DNA from: Rhodovulum kholense
GTDB taxonomy: Bacteria; Pseudomonadota; Alphaproteobacteria; Rhodobacterales; Rhodobacteraceae
Direction: 5' to 3'
Assembly: GCF_003053725.1 (NCBI RefSeq)
Contig: NZ_QAYC01000002.1
Span: 248,001 to 312,000 of the forward strand
DNA: 64,000 nt
Below the pieces are notes generated by a model. It did no database searches, was not told the DNA's origin, and saw only the letters and a list, made by a program, of their open reading frames with translations. Both the position numbers and the translations under genes were made by a program. Positions 15,916-24,550 of this stretch are shown in pieces. Within the stretch, counting starts at the first letter, position 1; the number at the start of each line of letters is the position of its first letter.

Positions 15916-16995
15916 ATGTTCGATATCGCGATCATCGAAGACGAAGAGCTGGAACGCCGTGCCCTGCGCAGCATTCTGGAAAAGAACCTCGACGGCGCCC
16001 GGATCGTGGGCGAGGCCCGCAACGGCACCGAGGCCATGGCCCTGATCGACGGCCAGCATATCGATCTGATGCTGATCGACATCAAGATCCCGCGCCCCAA
16101 CGGGCTGGAGATCATCCAGTCGGTGCGCGACCGCGGCCTGGCGACCAAGGTCATCATCCTGACCGCCTACGATTACTTCGAGATCATGCAGACCGCGATC
16201 CACCTCAAGGCGGACAATTTCCTGCTGAAGCCGATCCGCACCGAAGACCTGCTGAAGGCGGTTCACGAATGCCTCGCCACGCACGAGCCGATGGCGGCCC
16301 GTGCTGCGGGGGCCTGGACCGTGACCGCCCCTGCCCCCGATGCGATCCGCGTGCCCGAACCGCCGGTCGCCGACCGTATTGCCGGTCTCGTGGATCACAG
16401 CGCCTATCGCGAATGCCTGGCGCTGGTGCGCCGTCATCTCGAAGCCATCTACGCCCAGCGCGAGGCCTCGCCGCGCCGCGCGGTGCTGGAATTCCTGCGC
16501 ATCATGCTGCAGGTGGTCGAGGTGCGCGGTCTTGCCCTGCCGCCGGCGCTGGCCCGTCATGTCGAGGCGCTCGAGTCGCAGCGGCTCGACATGCACAGCC
16601 ATTTCCAGGTGCAGGAAGTCCTGTGCCAGATCACCGACGTGCTGTTCGAGGCCAGCGAATCCGGCGGTGCCCATGCCTCGGGCCGGATCCAGGACGTTCT
16701 GAACTACATCGAACGGAACCTGCACAAGGGCGTCACGCTGGAGGATGCCGCGGATTTCGCCCAGATCAGCCCCTGCTATCTCAGCCGGCTGTTCCGCAAG
16801 GAGATGGACGTGACCTTCATCTCCTACCTCAAGACCCAGCGGATCGAGCGCGCCAAGGAACTGTTGCAGGACAGCGACCTGCCGATCACCAACGTCTCGC
16901 TCGACCTCTCCTTCCAGGACGCCAACTATTTCTGCAAGGCGTTCAAGAAAGAGGTCGGCCTGTCGCCTTCGGAATACCGCCGCCGCTTCCGCTGA
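15916..16995 (+). CDS. AraC-type response regulator (YesN-like)
   Basis: This 359-residue protein has an N-terminal receiver domain (1-120) with phospho-acceptor Asp55 in LMLIDIKIPRPNG and the conserved lysine in NFLLKPI. A middle region of unknown function (about 135-250) follows, then a C-terminal AraC-type double helix-turn-helix (about 255-358) with LEDAADFAQISPCYLSRLF and the family end FQDANYFCKAFKKEVG. It is the likely partner of the PocR kinase 27 bp upstream and the probable activator of the BMC operon through the repeats at 417-470 (inference). Confidence 0.9.
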   Translation: MFDIAIIEDEELERRALRSILEKNLDGARIVGEARNGTEAMALIDGQHIDLMLIDIKIPRPNGLEIIQSVRDRGLATKVIILTAYDYFEIMQTAIHLKADNFLLKPIRTEDLLKAVHECLATHEPMAARAAGAWTVTAPAPDAIRVPEPPVADRIAGLVDHSAYRECLALVRRHLEAIYAQREASPRRAVLEFLRIMLQVVEVRGLALPPALARHVEALESQRLDMHSHFQVQEVLCQITDVLFEASESGGAHASGRIQDVLNYIERNLHKGVTLEDAADFAQISPCYLSRLFRKEMDVTFISYLKTQRIERAKELLQDSDLPITNVSLDLSFQDANYFCKAFKKEVGLSPSEYRRRFR

Positions 16996-17041
16996 GCGGC
17001 ACCGTTCCGTCGCGGATAAGGACGGAAAGTCCGGGTGCCGC
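16996..17041 (+). terminator. Hairpin after the BMC operon
   Basis: Directly after the response-regulator stop, GCGGCACC (16996-17003) pairs with GGTGCCGC (17034-17041). TTCCGTC (17005-17011) pairs with GACGGAA (17021-17027), closing a 9-nt loop. The stem is stable and sits at the end of the 16-kb operon. There is no T-run after it, so termination may be Rho-assisted. Confidence 0.5.
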
Positions 17042-17195
17042 AAGGGCAGCCGGACCGCCGTGCCGCAGCGCCGCGGCAGACCTCATGCTATTGATTAAAA
17101 ATGTCATGATCCTGTGACCCGCGCGGCTTAACCGACACGGGGCCCGCACCCCCGCGGGCACGATCTGCGCCCACTTCGCAATCAGGAAGGACATC

Positions 17196-18299
17196 ATGAA
17201 GCTCGTTTCGAACGGCGCCCTTGTCGGTGCGCTGCTGACTGCGCTTTGCCCGCTGCTGGCGCCCCCGGCCGCCCAGGCCGCCACGCTCGACTGGCAGACC
17301 CTGTCCGGCCAGGCCCCGAAGGTGATCGGTCATCGCGGAGCGCCCAACTATCTGGCCGAGAACAGCCTGCCCGGCTACGAACTGGCAGGCGATCTTGGCG
17401 CCGACATGGTCGAGACCGACGTTCAGGTTACCAGGGACGGCGAGTTAATCGTCATGCATGACGGCACGCTCGAACGCACCACCAACATCGCCGCCAGGTT
17501 CCCGCCCCGGAACGGCGGCTACAGCGTCGCCGATTTCACCCTGGCCGAGATCAAGCAGCTGACGCTTCTGCCGACGGGGTCGGCCTCCTACAGCCATCCG
17601 GGCTTCACCCCCACCACCGATTTCAGCGTGCCGACGCTGGGCGAGTTCCTCGACACCGTGAATGCCTACAATGCCACCCATGGCACCGATCTGGGCGTGC
17701 TGACCGAGCTGAAATCGAGCTACACTCCCGAGGTCAACGCCAAGGTCGTGGCCGAGATGCTGGACAAGGGCTTCGGCGAAACCGGCTCGAACGGCGCGGT
17801 GCAATCCTTCAGCGTGGCCAACGTGCGCGAGATGTCGGCGCTGTTCGAGGCGGCGGGGGCCGATGTCTATGTCGACCTGCTGGGCTATGGCGGCGTGCAG
17901 ACCGCCGAGGGCTGGGCGCTGAGCCTGAACGGGTCGGGCACCAGCTACGAGTTGCTGAGCGAACTGGCCGGCTACGCCGATGCCGTGGCCAGCAGCTACA
18001 CCTACATCACCGAGGATTTCGTTGCGGCGGTGCATGCGGCCGGGCTGGAAATCTATGCCTGGACCCTGCGCCCGACCGACGAGGCCTCGGCGGCGGCGCT
18101 GCTGGCCGATTTTCTGGCCTGGGGTGTCGACGGCTTCATCACCGACAACGCCGATTATGTGAACGCCGCCCTGGCCAACAGCGGTTATGACGTGGCGCCC
18201 GCCCCGGTGCCGCTTCCGGCCGCGCTGCCGATGCTGCTGGCAGGCATGGCCGCGCTTGGCGGCCTCGCCCGCCGCCGCCGTCCGGCCCTCGCGGCCTGA
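17196..18299 (+). CDS. Secreted glycerophosphodiester phosphodiesterase with VPLPA-CTERM tail
   Basis: A 367-residue protein with a signal peptide (about 1-27, ending AQA). The GDPD TIM barrel shows VIGHRGAPNYLAENSLPG, the metal-binding ETDVQ and the acid-base histidine in VMHDGTLERT. It should hydrolyse glycerophosphodiesters to glycerol-3-phosphate and an alcohol outside the cytoplasm. The C-terminus PVPLPAALPMLLAGMAALGG followed by RRRR is a VPLPA-type sorting signal (motif, membrane helix, basic cluster) expected to be cleaved by an exosortase-like enzyme that is not in this window. An AGGAAGGAC ribosome site precedes ATG 17196. Confidence 0.9.
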   Translation: MKLVSNGALVGALLTALCPLLAPPAAQAATLDWQTLSGQAPKVIGHRGAPNYLAENSLPGYELAGDLGADMVETDVQVTRDGELIVMHDGTLERTTNIAARFPPRNGGYSVADFTLAEIKQLTLLPTGSASYSHPGFTPTTDFSVPTLGEFLDTVNAYNATHGTDLGVLTELKSSYTPEVNAKVVAEMLDKGFGETGSNGAVQSFSVANVREMSALFEAAGADVYVDLLGYGGVQTAEGWALSLNGSGTSYELLSELAGYADAVASSYTYITEDFVAAVHAAGLEIYAWTLRPTDEASAAALLADFLAWGVDGFITDNADYVNAALANSGYDVAPAPVPLPAALPMLLAGMAALGGLARRRRPALAA

Positions 18300-18312
18300 G
18301 CCGCTGTCTTTT

Positions 18313-18333
18313 GCGGCCGGTATCCCCGGCCGC
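18313..18333 (+). terminator. GC hairpin after the GDPD gene
   Basis: A perfect 8-bp stem GCGGCCGG (18313-18320) / CCGGCCGC (18326-18333) with a TATCC loop is followed by CCTTTCC. It sits between the GDPD gene and the second VPLPA-CTERM gene and probably reduces read-through from one to the other. Confidence 0.6.
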
Positions 18334-18359
18334 CCTTTCCCTGTTCCATGAGGACTCCC

Positions 18360-19055
18360 ATGTTCACCGCCCTGTTCCGCTCTCTCTTCCGGCCCGTCCT
18401 GCGCCGCGCGCTGCCCGCCGTTCTTCTGGGTGCCCTGGCCTCGCCGGTCGCGGCCGCCAGCCTGATCGTCAACGGCACCTTCGACAACACGACCGACGGC
18501 TGGGAAGGTACCTACCGGCTGCGCTCGACCGATCCCTGGATCGACACCGGGTCCTATTTCTTTGCCGGGCCCGGCACCTTCACCGCGATCTCGCAGACCT
18601 ACAGCCTGAACGCGGACGACCTCTCGCGGCTCGGCACGACCGGGCTCGACTACACCATGTCGGCCGATCTCTTCGGCTGGCACACCCAGGAGGACCGTGG
18701 CGTGATGTCGGTCTTCTTCTTCGGAGCCGACGACACCCAGCTGGGCAGCGACGCGCTGATGTCGAGCACGCTTTACAGCGGGTCCTGGGACACCCAGATC
18801 ACTGCGGGCGGCAAATACTATCAGGAAACCTCGGGCGCCGTTCCCGTCGGCACCGCCTATCTGACCTTCGTGCTCAGCTCGACCCGGATCAGCGGCGGCA
18901 CGAACAATGACGGCTATATCGACAACGCCTATTTCGCCTTCGCCGATCCGGTCGCGCCCGCGCCGGTGCCACTGCCGGCCTCGGCGCTGATGCTGGTCTC
19001 GGGCCTGGCCGGGGTGGCCGGGCTGCGGCGCCGCAGCGCGAAAAAACCGGCCTGA
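18360..19055 (+). CDS. VPLPA-CTERM sorted exported protein of unknown function
   Basis: A 231-residue protein with an N-terminal signal peptide (about 1-35, ending VAAAS). The mature part begins LIVNGTFDNTTDGWEGTY, typical of the N-terminal beta-sandwich (carbohydrate-binding-like) repeat found in many PEP-CTERM-type proteins. The remainder is Ser/Thr/Gly-rich with few charged patches. It ends PVPLPASALMLVSGLAGVAG plus RRRSAKK, a VPLPA sorting signal matching the preceding GDPD protein. GAGGA at 18350-18354 supports ATG 18360. A surface or matrix role is likely, but no activity can be assigned. Confidence 0.8.
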   Translation: MFTALFRSLFRPVLRRALPAVLLGALASPVAAASLIVNGTFDNTTDGWEGTYRLRSTDPWIDTGSYFFAGPGTFTAISQTYSLNADDLSRLGTTGLDYTMSADLFGWHTQEDRGVMSVFFFGADDTQLGSDALMSSTLYSGSWDTQITAGGKYYQETSGAVPVGTAYLTFVLSSTRISGGTNNDGYIDNAYFAFADPVAPAPVPLPASALMLVSGLAGVAGLRRRSAKKPA

Positions 19056-19071
19056 GGAGGCCGAACCAAAC

Positions 19072-19098
19072 CCGGGGGGCGGCACTCCCGCCCCCCGG
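19072..19098. terminator. Perfect 11-bp stem between convergent genes
   Basis: CCGGGGGGCGG (19072-19082) and CCGCCCCCCGG (19088-19098) form a perfect stem with a 5-nt loop, lying between the convergent VPLPA-CTERM and amidase genes. It is symmetric and could terminate both transcripts. Confidence 0.7.
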
Positions 19099-19107
19099 AG
19101 CCGGTCC

Positions 19108-20427
19108 TCACAGACCGTATTGCTCGCGCGCGTAATCGCCAAGCCCGACCGCATCCAGCCGGTCGAGCGGCGCGAGGAAGGTGACCTGGATCACCCCCGG
19201 CGCCCGGCCGATCTCGATGGCGCCATTGATCGTGGCGCGGTTGCGGATCTCGGCGACCGACAGATCCAGAAGCGTCGCCGCCCGCTCCAGCCCGTTCTCG
19301 ATCGCGATGTTCAGGTTGGCCCCGGTGCCGATGACCGAAACCGGCGCCACCTCTTCCAGCGCCGCCACGTCCCAGCGCCGCGCTAGCCGCTCGCCGCGCG
19401 CCTTTTCCTCGGCGGTGAATGGACGCGCCATGGGCGGCAGGTCCTCTGCCAGCGGGAAAAGCACCGGCCCGTCGATGGGATAGTCCTTCACCACCTCGAC
19501 CTGCAGCGTCACGCTGCCCGCCACGTCCATCGTGTGGCCCGCGATCTCGCCATCGCCCTGACCGGCATGCATGTCGCCCATGTAAAGCCCCGCGCCCTTC
19601 ACCTTGACCGGGCAGACCAGAATGGCGCCGGGACGGACCGCGTCGATATCCATGTGGCCATCGGTCTTGTGCTGGGCCAGTTCCTCGGGGCTCAGCGCAT
19701 AGGGATGCGGCGCGCCGACCAGAAAGGCGCCGAAATCGCCCGCATTGTGGCTGTCGGGCATGGCCTTCGACGGACAGGTGCCCAGCTGGCCGAGAAAGGG
19801 GCGCATCCGGACCAGTGCGCCCGGCATGTCCGAGGGCGCATAGACCAGGATCGAGTGCTGGTGGCTGGCATCGGGCAGCGCGGCGTAATGGTTCGCGTCA
19901 TGGGCGATGGTCTCGGCCGCGGCCTTGGGCAGGGTCAGGCCGACGCTGCGGGTGTCGTCGAAGGTGACGGTATAGCCATGGACGATGGCGAAGGGCGTCA
20001 CCGCATTGCCGCAGACATTGCAGCGCACGGCCTCCTGGCCGATCCCCTCGACATGGGTTTCGGGCCAGAGCGCGTCGCAGGTCGGGCAGCGCGCCGCGAC
20101 ATAAGGATCGCCGAGGCAGAACCCCTCGGGCGAGCTGTCATGACCCGAAGCGGTCGCGACCGAGGTCACGGTGATGTCGCGGATGCGGATGGCGATGGCG
20201 TCGCCCGGCTCGGCGCCCTCGACCGCGACCGGGCGGGTGACCTCGTGGCCGCCGCGCAGGCTGGGCGTGATCATCGGCCCCCAGCAACCCGGCGCGGTAT
20301 TGGCGATCACCGTTCCGCCATTCTCGACCGGCCCCAGCATCGGCGCATCGGGGTCGAGCACGCTGTTGGTGAACCCGTTGACGACGAGGCTTCGGCACGC
20401 GCCGCCCGTCCTGCTTCCATCGGCCAT
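19108..20427 (-). CDS. Acetamidase/formamidase family protein
   Basis: A 439-residue FmdA/AmdA-family amidase that should hydrolyse a short-chain amide or formamide-like substrate to acid plus ammonia. Family segments seen are NGGTVIANTAPGCWGPMI, PDSHNAGDFGAF and GDMHAGQGDGEIAGHT. A zinc-ribbon-like insertion is present at about 110-140 (CPTC and CNVC pairs); it is found in some but not all family members. An AGGAGA ribosome site precedes the ATG at 20427. It is the last gene of a minus-strand series after the BASS permease (95-bp gap), suggesting that the TRAP/BASS cargo is linked to an amide (inference). Confidence 0.85.
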   Translation of the reverse strand: MADGSRTGGACRSLVVNGFTNSVLDPDAPMLGPVENGGTVIANTAPGCWGPMITPSLRGGHEVTRPVAVEGAEPGDAIAIRIRDITVTSVATASGHDSSPEGFCLGDPYVAARCPTCDALWPETHVEGIGQEAVRCNVCGNAVTPFAIVHGYTVTFDDTRSVGLTLPKAAAETIAHDANHYAALPDASHQHSILVYAPSDMPGALVRMRPFLGQLGTCPSKAMPDSHNAGDFGAFLVGAPHPYALSPEELAQHKTDGHMDIDAVRPGAILVCPVKVKGAGLYMGDMHAGQGDGEIAGHTMDVAGSVTLQVEVVKDYPIDGPVLFPLAEDLPPMARPFTAEEKARGERLARRWDVAALEEVAPVSVIGTGANLNIAIENGLERAATLLDLSVAEIRNRATINGAIEIGRAPGVIQVTFLAPLDRLDAVGLGDYAREQYGL

Positions 20428-20522
20428 CTCGGCTGTCTCCTTGTTGTTCGCCCCCGATACCTAGCCGCGCGCCCGCCCGTGTCGAGACCGCCGCGCCGCG
20501 GTCCGTCCCCCGACAGCCCGGC

Positions 20523-21440
20523 CTAGCCGCCGCGCCGTCGCCGGAGCAGCGGGGTCAGGTACATCGGCACCTGGTAGCAGGCGATGAACAGCAGCAGCGG
20601 GTCGGTCGTCCCGGGTGGCAGCGCCACCAGGAAAAGCGCGATGTTGCGGTTCCCCGCAGCAACCGACAGCGGAAGGCGCTGGTCCCTCAGCGGCCCCCGC
20701 GCCAGCACCCGGTCGGCCACGATCTGCAGCCCCAGATTAGCCGCCAGCGCCACCGCCAGCCACCCCGCAAGCTCGGCCGGACGGGACAGAAGGGTCGGCC
20801 CGGCCTCGGCCATCAGCCCGATCACGACAACGGCCATGGCCAGCGCCGAAAGCCCGTCCAGCGCCGAGATCGTCTCGGGTCGCGGCGCCCTCAGCCAGGT
20901 CGCGCGCAGCAGGAAGGCCGCGCCCGCCGCCAACAGGATCACCGCCAGAAGCCGCCCCGCCGCGGCCAGGACCGCCGCAGGACTGCCGAGCCCCTCGGCC
21001 AGCAGAAAGACCGGCAGCACGGTCACGGGCAGAAGCGCGGTCGCCACGATCAGCAGTCGCAGCGCAGGGGCGGGATCGCCGCCGCTCAGGACCGTCAGGT
21101 TGGGCGCGCCCGAAATCGGCGAGGCCGCCGCCATCAGGATCAGCGCGGTCGCAACGGCGGTGCCGCCCAGGCCCAGCGCCGCCGCCCCGCCCGCCACCGC
21201 CAGCGGCAGGGCCAGTTGCAAGAGCAGGACCAGTGCCAGCACCCCCGGCAGGTCGCGCGCCGCACCCAGCGCCTGACGCGGCCCGATCCGCAGCGCCGCC
21301 AGAAACATCAGCCCCGCCACCATCTCGGGCAGCCAGGGCCGCATCGCCTGCGCCAGCGGCGGCAACAGAACGCCCGTCGCAAGCCCCGCAACCAGCAAAT
21401 AGCGCCCCTGCGCGGCCAAAGCGCCCAGAAATCGGATCAT
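20523..21440 (-). CDS. BASS-family (bile acid:sodium symporter-like) permease
   Basis: A 305-residue integral membrane protein with about nine to ten hydrophobic segments and few charges. The segment SPISGAPNLTVLSGGD and the motif AAGNRNIALFLVAL match the crossover regions of BASS/SLC10-like transporters, whose bacterial members carry organic acids. The substrate cannot be assigned. It starts 36 bp downstream of the TRAP large permease gene on the same strand and is probably co-transcribed with it. Finding two unrelated carboxylate-type transporters in one unit is uncommon. Confidence 0.75.
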   Translation of the reverse strand: MIRFLGALAAQGRYLLVAGLATGVLLPPLAQAMRPWLPEMVAGLMFLAALRIGPRQALGAARDLPGVLALVLLLQLALPLAVAGGAAALGLGGTAVATALILMAAASPISGAPNLTVLSGGDPAPALRLLIVATALLPVTVLPVFLLAEGLGSPAAVLAAAGRLLAVILLAAGAAFLLRATWLRAPRPETISALDGLSALAMAVVVIGLMAEAGPTLLSRPAELAGWLAVALAANLGLQIVADRVLARGPLRDQRLPLSVAAGNRNIALFLVALPPGTTDPLLLFIACYQVPMYLTPLLRRRRGG

Positions 21441-21476
21441 GCCGCACCCTGAAGACGTGTAAAGCTCATGCCCGCC

Positions 21477-22790
21477 TCAGCCACCCGGCCTCTGCCGCAG
21501 GCTGTCGGGCAGCCAGGTCGCCAGCCCGGGCACCGCGATCAGCACGAAGACCATGACCACCATGATCAGGAACATCGGCAGCGCCGCGCGCGCGATGAAC
21601 CCCATGCCATGCCCGGTCATGCCCTGCAGCACGAAGAGGTTGAAGCCGATGGGCGGCGTGATCTGGGCCATCTCGACCACCACGACGATGAAGATGCCGA
21701 ACCAGATCAGGTCGATCCCGGCGGCACGGATCATCGGCTCGACCACCGCCATGGTCAGCACCACCGACGAGATCCCGTCGAGAAAACAGCCGAGCACGAT
21801 ATAGAAGACCAGCAGCGCCAGGATCAGCTGGACCCGCGACAGATCGAACCCGGCGATCAGGTCGGCCAGCCCGCGCGGAATGCCGGTGAACCCCATCGAC
21901 AGCGACAGGAAGGCCGCCCCCGCGAGGATGAGCGCGATCATCGCCGAGGTCCGGACCGCGCCCATCAGGCTTGCGCCGAAGCTGGCCGCCGACAGCGAGC
22001 CCTGCGCCGCCGCCAGCGCCAGCGCGCCCAGCACGCCGAAGGCCGCGGCCTCGGTCGCGGTGGCATAGCCCAGATACATCGACCCGATCACCACCACGAT
22101 CAGGCACAGCACCGGCAGCAGGTGGCGCGCCGCCTTCAGCCGCTCGATCAGCGACAGGGCGGGCTCGGGCGTGGGGGCAAAGCTCTTCGACAGCCGCGAA
22201 GCCAGCGCGACATAGGCCATGAACAGCGCCGCCAGCACCAGCCCCGGCACCACCCCGGCCATGAAAAGGCGCGTGATCGACTCGTTGATGGTGACGCCAT
22301 AGACGATCAGCGTCAGCGAGGGCGGGATCATAAGTCCCAGCGTTGCCGCCCCGGCCAGCGTGCCGATCACCATCGGTTCGGGATAGCCGCGGCGGCGCAG
22401 CTCGGGGATCGACATCCGCCCGACAGTGGTCAGCGTTGCCGCCGACGAGCCCGAGACCGCCGCGAAGACGGTGCAGCCCACGATATTGGTATGGATCAGC
22501 CCGCCCGGCAGCCGCGCCATCCAGGGCGCGAGGCCCCGGAACATGTCTTCGGACAACCGCGTCCTGTAAAGGATCTCGCCCATCCAGATGAACAGCGGCA
22601 GCGCGGTCAGCGTCCAGGAGGACGAGGCCGACCAGATCCGGGTGATCATCGCATCGCCCGCCGGGCGCAGGGTGAACAGCTCCATCCCCACATAGGCCAC
22701 GCCCATCAGCGCCAGCCCGACCCAGACGCCGGACCCGAGCAGCAGGAAAAGGACGAACAGGAAGATCGCGATCGGGGCCAGCTGCTCCAT
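21477..22790 (-). CDS. dctM: TRAP transporter large permease (DctM family)
   Basis: A 437-residue membrane protein with 11-12 hydrophobic segments, the normal DctM length. Typical segments are GSSAATLTTVGRMSIPELRR and the repeated glycine/proline-rich re-entrant loops (MIPPSLTLIVYG and ITPPIGFNLFVLQG). It forms the ion-coupled translocation unit of a TRAP system with the small permease, whose stop codon overlaps its ATG (ATGA). The binding protein is encoded upstream at 23409-24383. Confidence 0.92.
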   Translation of the reverse strand: MEQLAPIAIFLFVLFLLLGSGVWVGLALMGVAYVGMELFTLRPAGDAMITRIWSASSSWTLTALPLFIWMGEILYRTRLSEDMFRGLAPWMARLPGGLIHTNIVGCTVFAAVSGSSAATLTTVGRMSIPELRRRGYPEPMVIGTLAGAATLGLMIPPSLTLIVYGVTINESITRLFMAGVVPGLVLAALFMAYVALASRLSKSFAPTPEPALSLIERLKAARHLLPVLCLIVVVIGSMYLGYATATEAAAFGVLGALALAAAQGSLSAASFGASLMGAVRTSAMIALILAGAAFLSLSMGFTGIPRGLADLIAGFDLSRVQLILALLVFYIVLGCFLDGISSVVLTMAVVEPMIRAAGIDLIWFGIFIVVVVEMAQITPPIGFNLFVLQGMTGHGMGFIARAALPMFLIMVVMVFVLIAVPGLATWLPDSLRQRPGG

Positions 22791-23338
22791 CAGCGCGGCC
22801 CCGCCGGGCGGTCTTCGGCCTGCTCGGTGCGGATGCCGTCATCGCCGGTCGCGATCAGCCGGATCAGATGGTCCCAGAAGCAGATCGCCAGAAGCACCGT
22901 GCCCGCCGCCATCGACAGCTGCGGGACCCACAGCGGCGTGCGGTCGAGACCCTGGCTGACATCGCCCAGTTTCCAGGACCAGTAAGTGCCCTTGACCGCA
23001 TAGCGCGCAAAGAAGGTGGCGGTCACGGCGCCGACCGCCATCGCCCAGATCTCGGCCCAGCGCCGGTGCCGCCCCAGCGCCGTCAGCAAAAGCCCCACCC
23101 GGATATGCGCGCCCCGGTCCAGCGCATGGGCAAAGGCGAAGAACGAGGCCGCGGCCATGCAATAGCCCGCATAGTCCGACGCCCCCGGCACCACATGCCC
23201 GGTCCAGCGCGCCACCATCTGCGCCACGATCAGTCCGAGGATCGCCAGCAGGAAACCCGCCGCGATCACCCCGCCCGCCAGATAAAGGGCATCGAGGAGG
23301 CGCCGAAGCGCCCTCAGCCCTGCTGCTGCCCTTGCCAT
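22790..23338 (-). CDS. dctQ: TRAP transporter small permease (DctQ family)
   Basis: A 182-residue protein with four hydrophobic segments. The conserved DctQ-type core is seen as MVARWTGHVVPGASDYAGY followed by AFAHALDRGAHIRVGLLL. It binds the large permease to form the QM membrane complex. The C-terminal ~20 residues are hydrophilic (RTEQAEDRPAGPR). Its stop codon overlaps the dctM start. It follows the binding-protein gene after 70 bp. Confidence 0.9.
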   Translation of the reverse strand: MARAAAGLRALRRLLDALYLAGGVIAAGFLLAILGLIVAQMVARWTGHVVPGASDYAGYCMAAASFFAFAHALDRGAHIRVGLLLTALGRHRRWAEIWAMAVGAVTATFFARYAVKGTYWSWKLGDVSQGLDRTPLWVPQLSMAAGTVLLAICFWDHLIRLIATGDDGIRTEQAEDRPAGPR

Positions 23339-23408
23339 CCGAGGCCCCCGCCGGTTCGCGCCGGACCCGCGTGCCAGGCGCGGAGCCGACCTGATTGTCT
23401 GCCTTGCC

Positions 23409-24383
23409 TCACTGGCCCTGACGATAAGCCTCGACGATGGCGCGGCCCTCGTCGCCCGCCCGGTCGAGCCATTCCCCGGTCATCGTCTCGCCGATGGCCT
23501 TCAGCCCCACGACCAGCCCCTCGGGCGCGCGGCCGACGGTCATGCCGCCTTCCTTCAGCCCCTCGACGGTGAAGGCGGTATAGGCTTTCGAACGCTCCAG
23601 CCCCTCGGCCTGGGCCTTGGCGGCACAATCGCCGACCGCCGACCGGGTCGCCTCGTCGAGCCCGGTCCAGGCGTCGAGATTGGCAAAGACCGCATTGCGC
23701 GGCAGCCAGGCATCGACCTCGTAGAAATGGCTCAGATGTTCCCAGACCTTGCGGTCATAGCCGGTCGCGCCCGACGAGATGAAGCTTTCGGCAACGCCCG
23801 TGGCCAGCGCCTGGCTCAGTTCGGCCGCCTCGACCTGCACCGGGACCATGCGGGTCAGTTCGGCCATCCGCGCCGTCGCCGCCGAATAGGACCGGAACTT
23901 GACGCCCTTCAGATCCTCGACCGTCTCGACCGGCTTGTTGACGTAAAGCCCCTGCGGCGGCCAGGGCACCGAATAGAGGTAATGCAGGTTGTCCTCTTCC
24001 AGAGCGGCGGCGACATGGGGCTCGGCGATGGCCCAAAGCCGTTCATGCTCGTCGAAGGACGACACCAGGAAGGGGATCGAATCCACCCCGAACAGCGGGT
24101 TCTCGTTCTCATGCGCCGACAGCAGCCGTTCGCCGATATTGGCCTGCCCGGTCTGCACCGCGCGCTTGATCTCTGCGCCGCCGAACAGGGCGCCCGAGGG
24201 ATGGGTCACGATCTCCAGCGCACCGCCCGTGGCCTCGCCCACGCATCGGGCGAACTCCGCGCCGACCTCGGAATGGAAGTTCGAGGCCGCATAGGCCATC
24301 GGCATGTCCCAGGTCTCGGCCCTTGTTCCGGTCGACACGGCGCAAAGCGCGGCCGCGGCCAGGGCGGTCGTCAGCATCTTCAT
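23409..24383 (-). CDS. dctP: TRAP transporter periplasmic binding protein (DctP family)
   Basis: A 324-residue protein with a signal peptide (about 1-22, ending TRA) and the DctP fold. It shows EIKRAVQTGQANIGE, the GVDSIPFLVSSFDEHERL segment and the hinge-region motif VKFRSYSAATARMAEL. In many DctP proteins a conserved Arg in a VKFR-like segment contacts the substrate carboxylate; an Arg is present here. The ligand is unknown: neighbours (BASS permease, formamidase) point to a small organic acid or amide-derived compound. It is first in the P-Q-M order and 167 bp downstream of the FNT gene. Confidence 0.9.
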   Translation of the reverse strand: MKMLTTALAAAALCAVSTGTRAETWDMPMAYAASNFHSEVGAEFARCVGEATGGALEIVTHPSGALFGGAEIKRAVQTGQANIGERLLSAHENENPLFGVDSIPFLVSSFDEHERLWAIAEPHVAAALEEDNLHYLYSVPWPPQGLYVNKPVETVEDLKGVKFRSYSAATARMAELTRMVPVQVEAAELSQALATGVAESFISSGATGYDRKVWEHLSHFYEVDAWLPRNAVFANLDAWTGLDEATRSAVGDCAAKAQAEGLERSKAYTAFTVEGLKEGGMTVGRAPEGLVVGLKAIGETMTGEWLDRAGDEGRAIVEAYRQGQ

Positions 24384-24487
24384 GGATTGTCACTCCCCGT
24401 TTTGCGGCCCGCGCGGGACGGGCCTTTTCTTGTCCCGCCATGGAACCGTCCGGGCGCCGGGGAGGCAAGCGTTAACTGTCGCGACAC

Positions 24488-24511
24488 GGTCCCCGCCTGT
24501 CCGCGGGGACC
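24488..24511 (-). terminator. Hairpin after the FNT-channel gene
   Basis: GGTCCCCGC (24488-24496) and GCGGGGACC (24503-24511) form a perfect 9-bp stem with a 6-nt loop, 40 bp beyond the stop codon of the FNT gene and before the dctP gene on the same strand. It probably separates the two transcripts. There is no T-run. Confidence 0.55.
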
Positions 24512-24550
24512 AGTCCGACCAGCAAGCGGGTAAAGCCCGCGCGCCGGGGC

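Noticed and set aside
14593-17043. Minus-strand open frame of about 816 codons over the sensor kinase and regulator genes
   Set aside because: The + strand holds an intact kinase and response regulator with all motifs. The antisense frame has no domain.
16996-17195. Possible CRISPR or tRNA in intergenic DNA
   Set aside because: Only a hairpin is present. No repeat-spacer pattern or cloverleaf was found here or elsewhere in the window.
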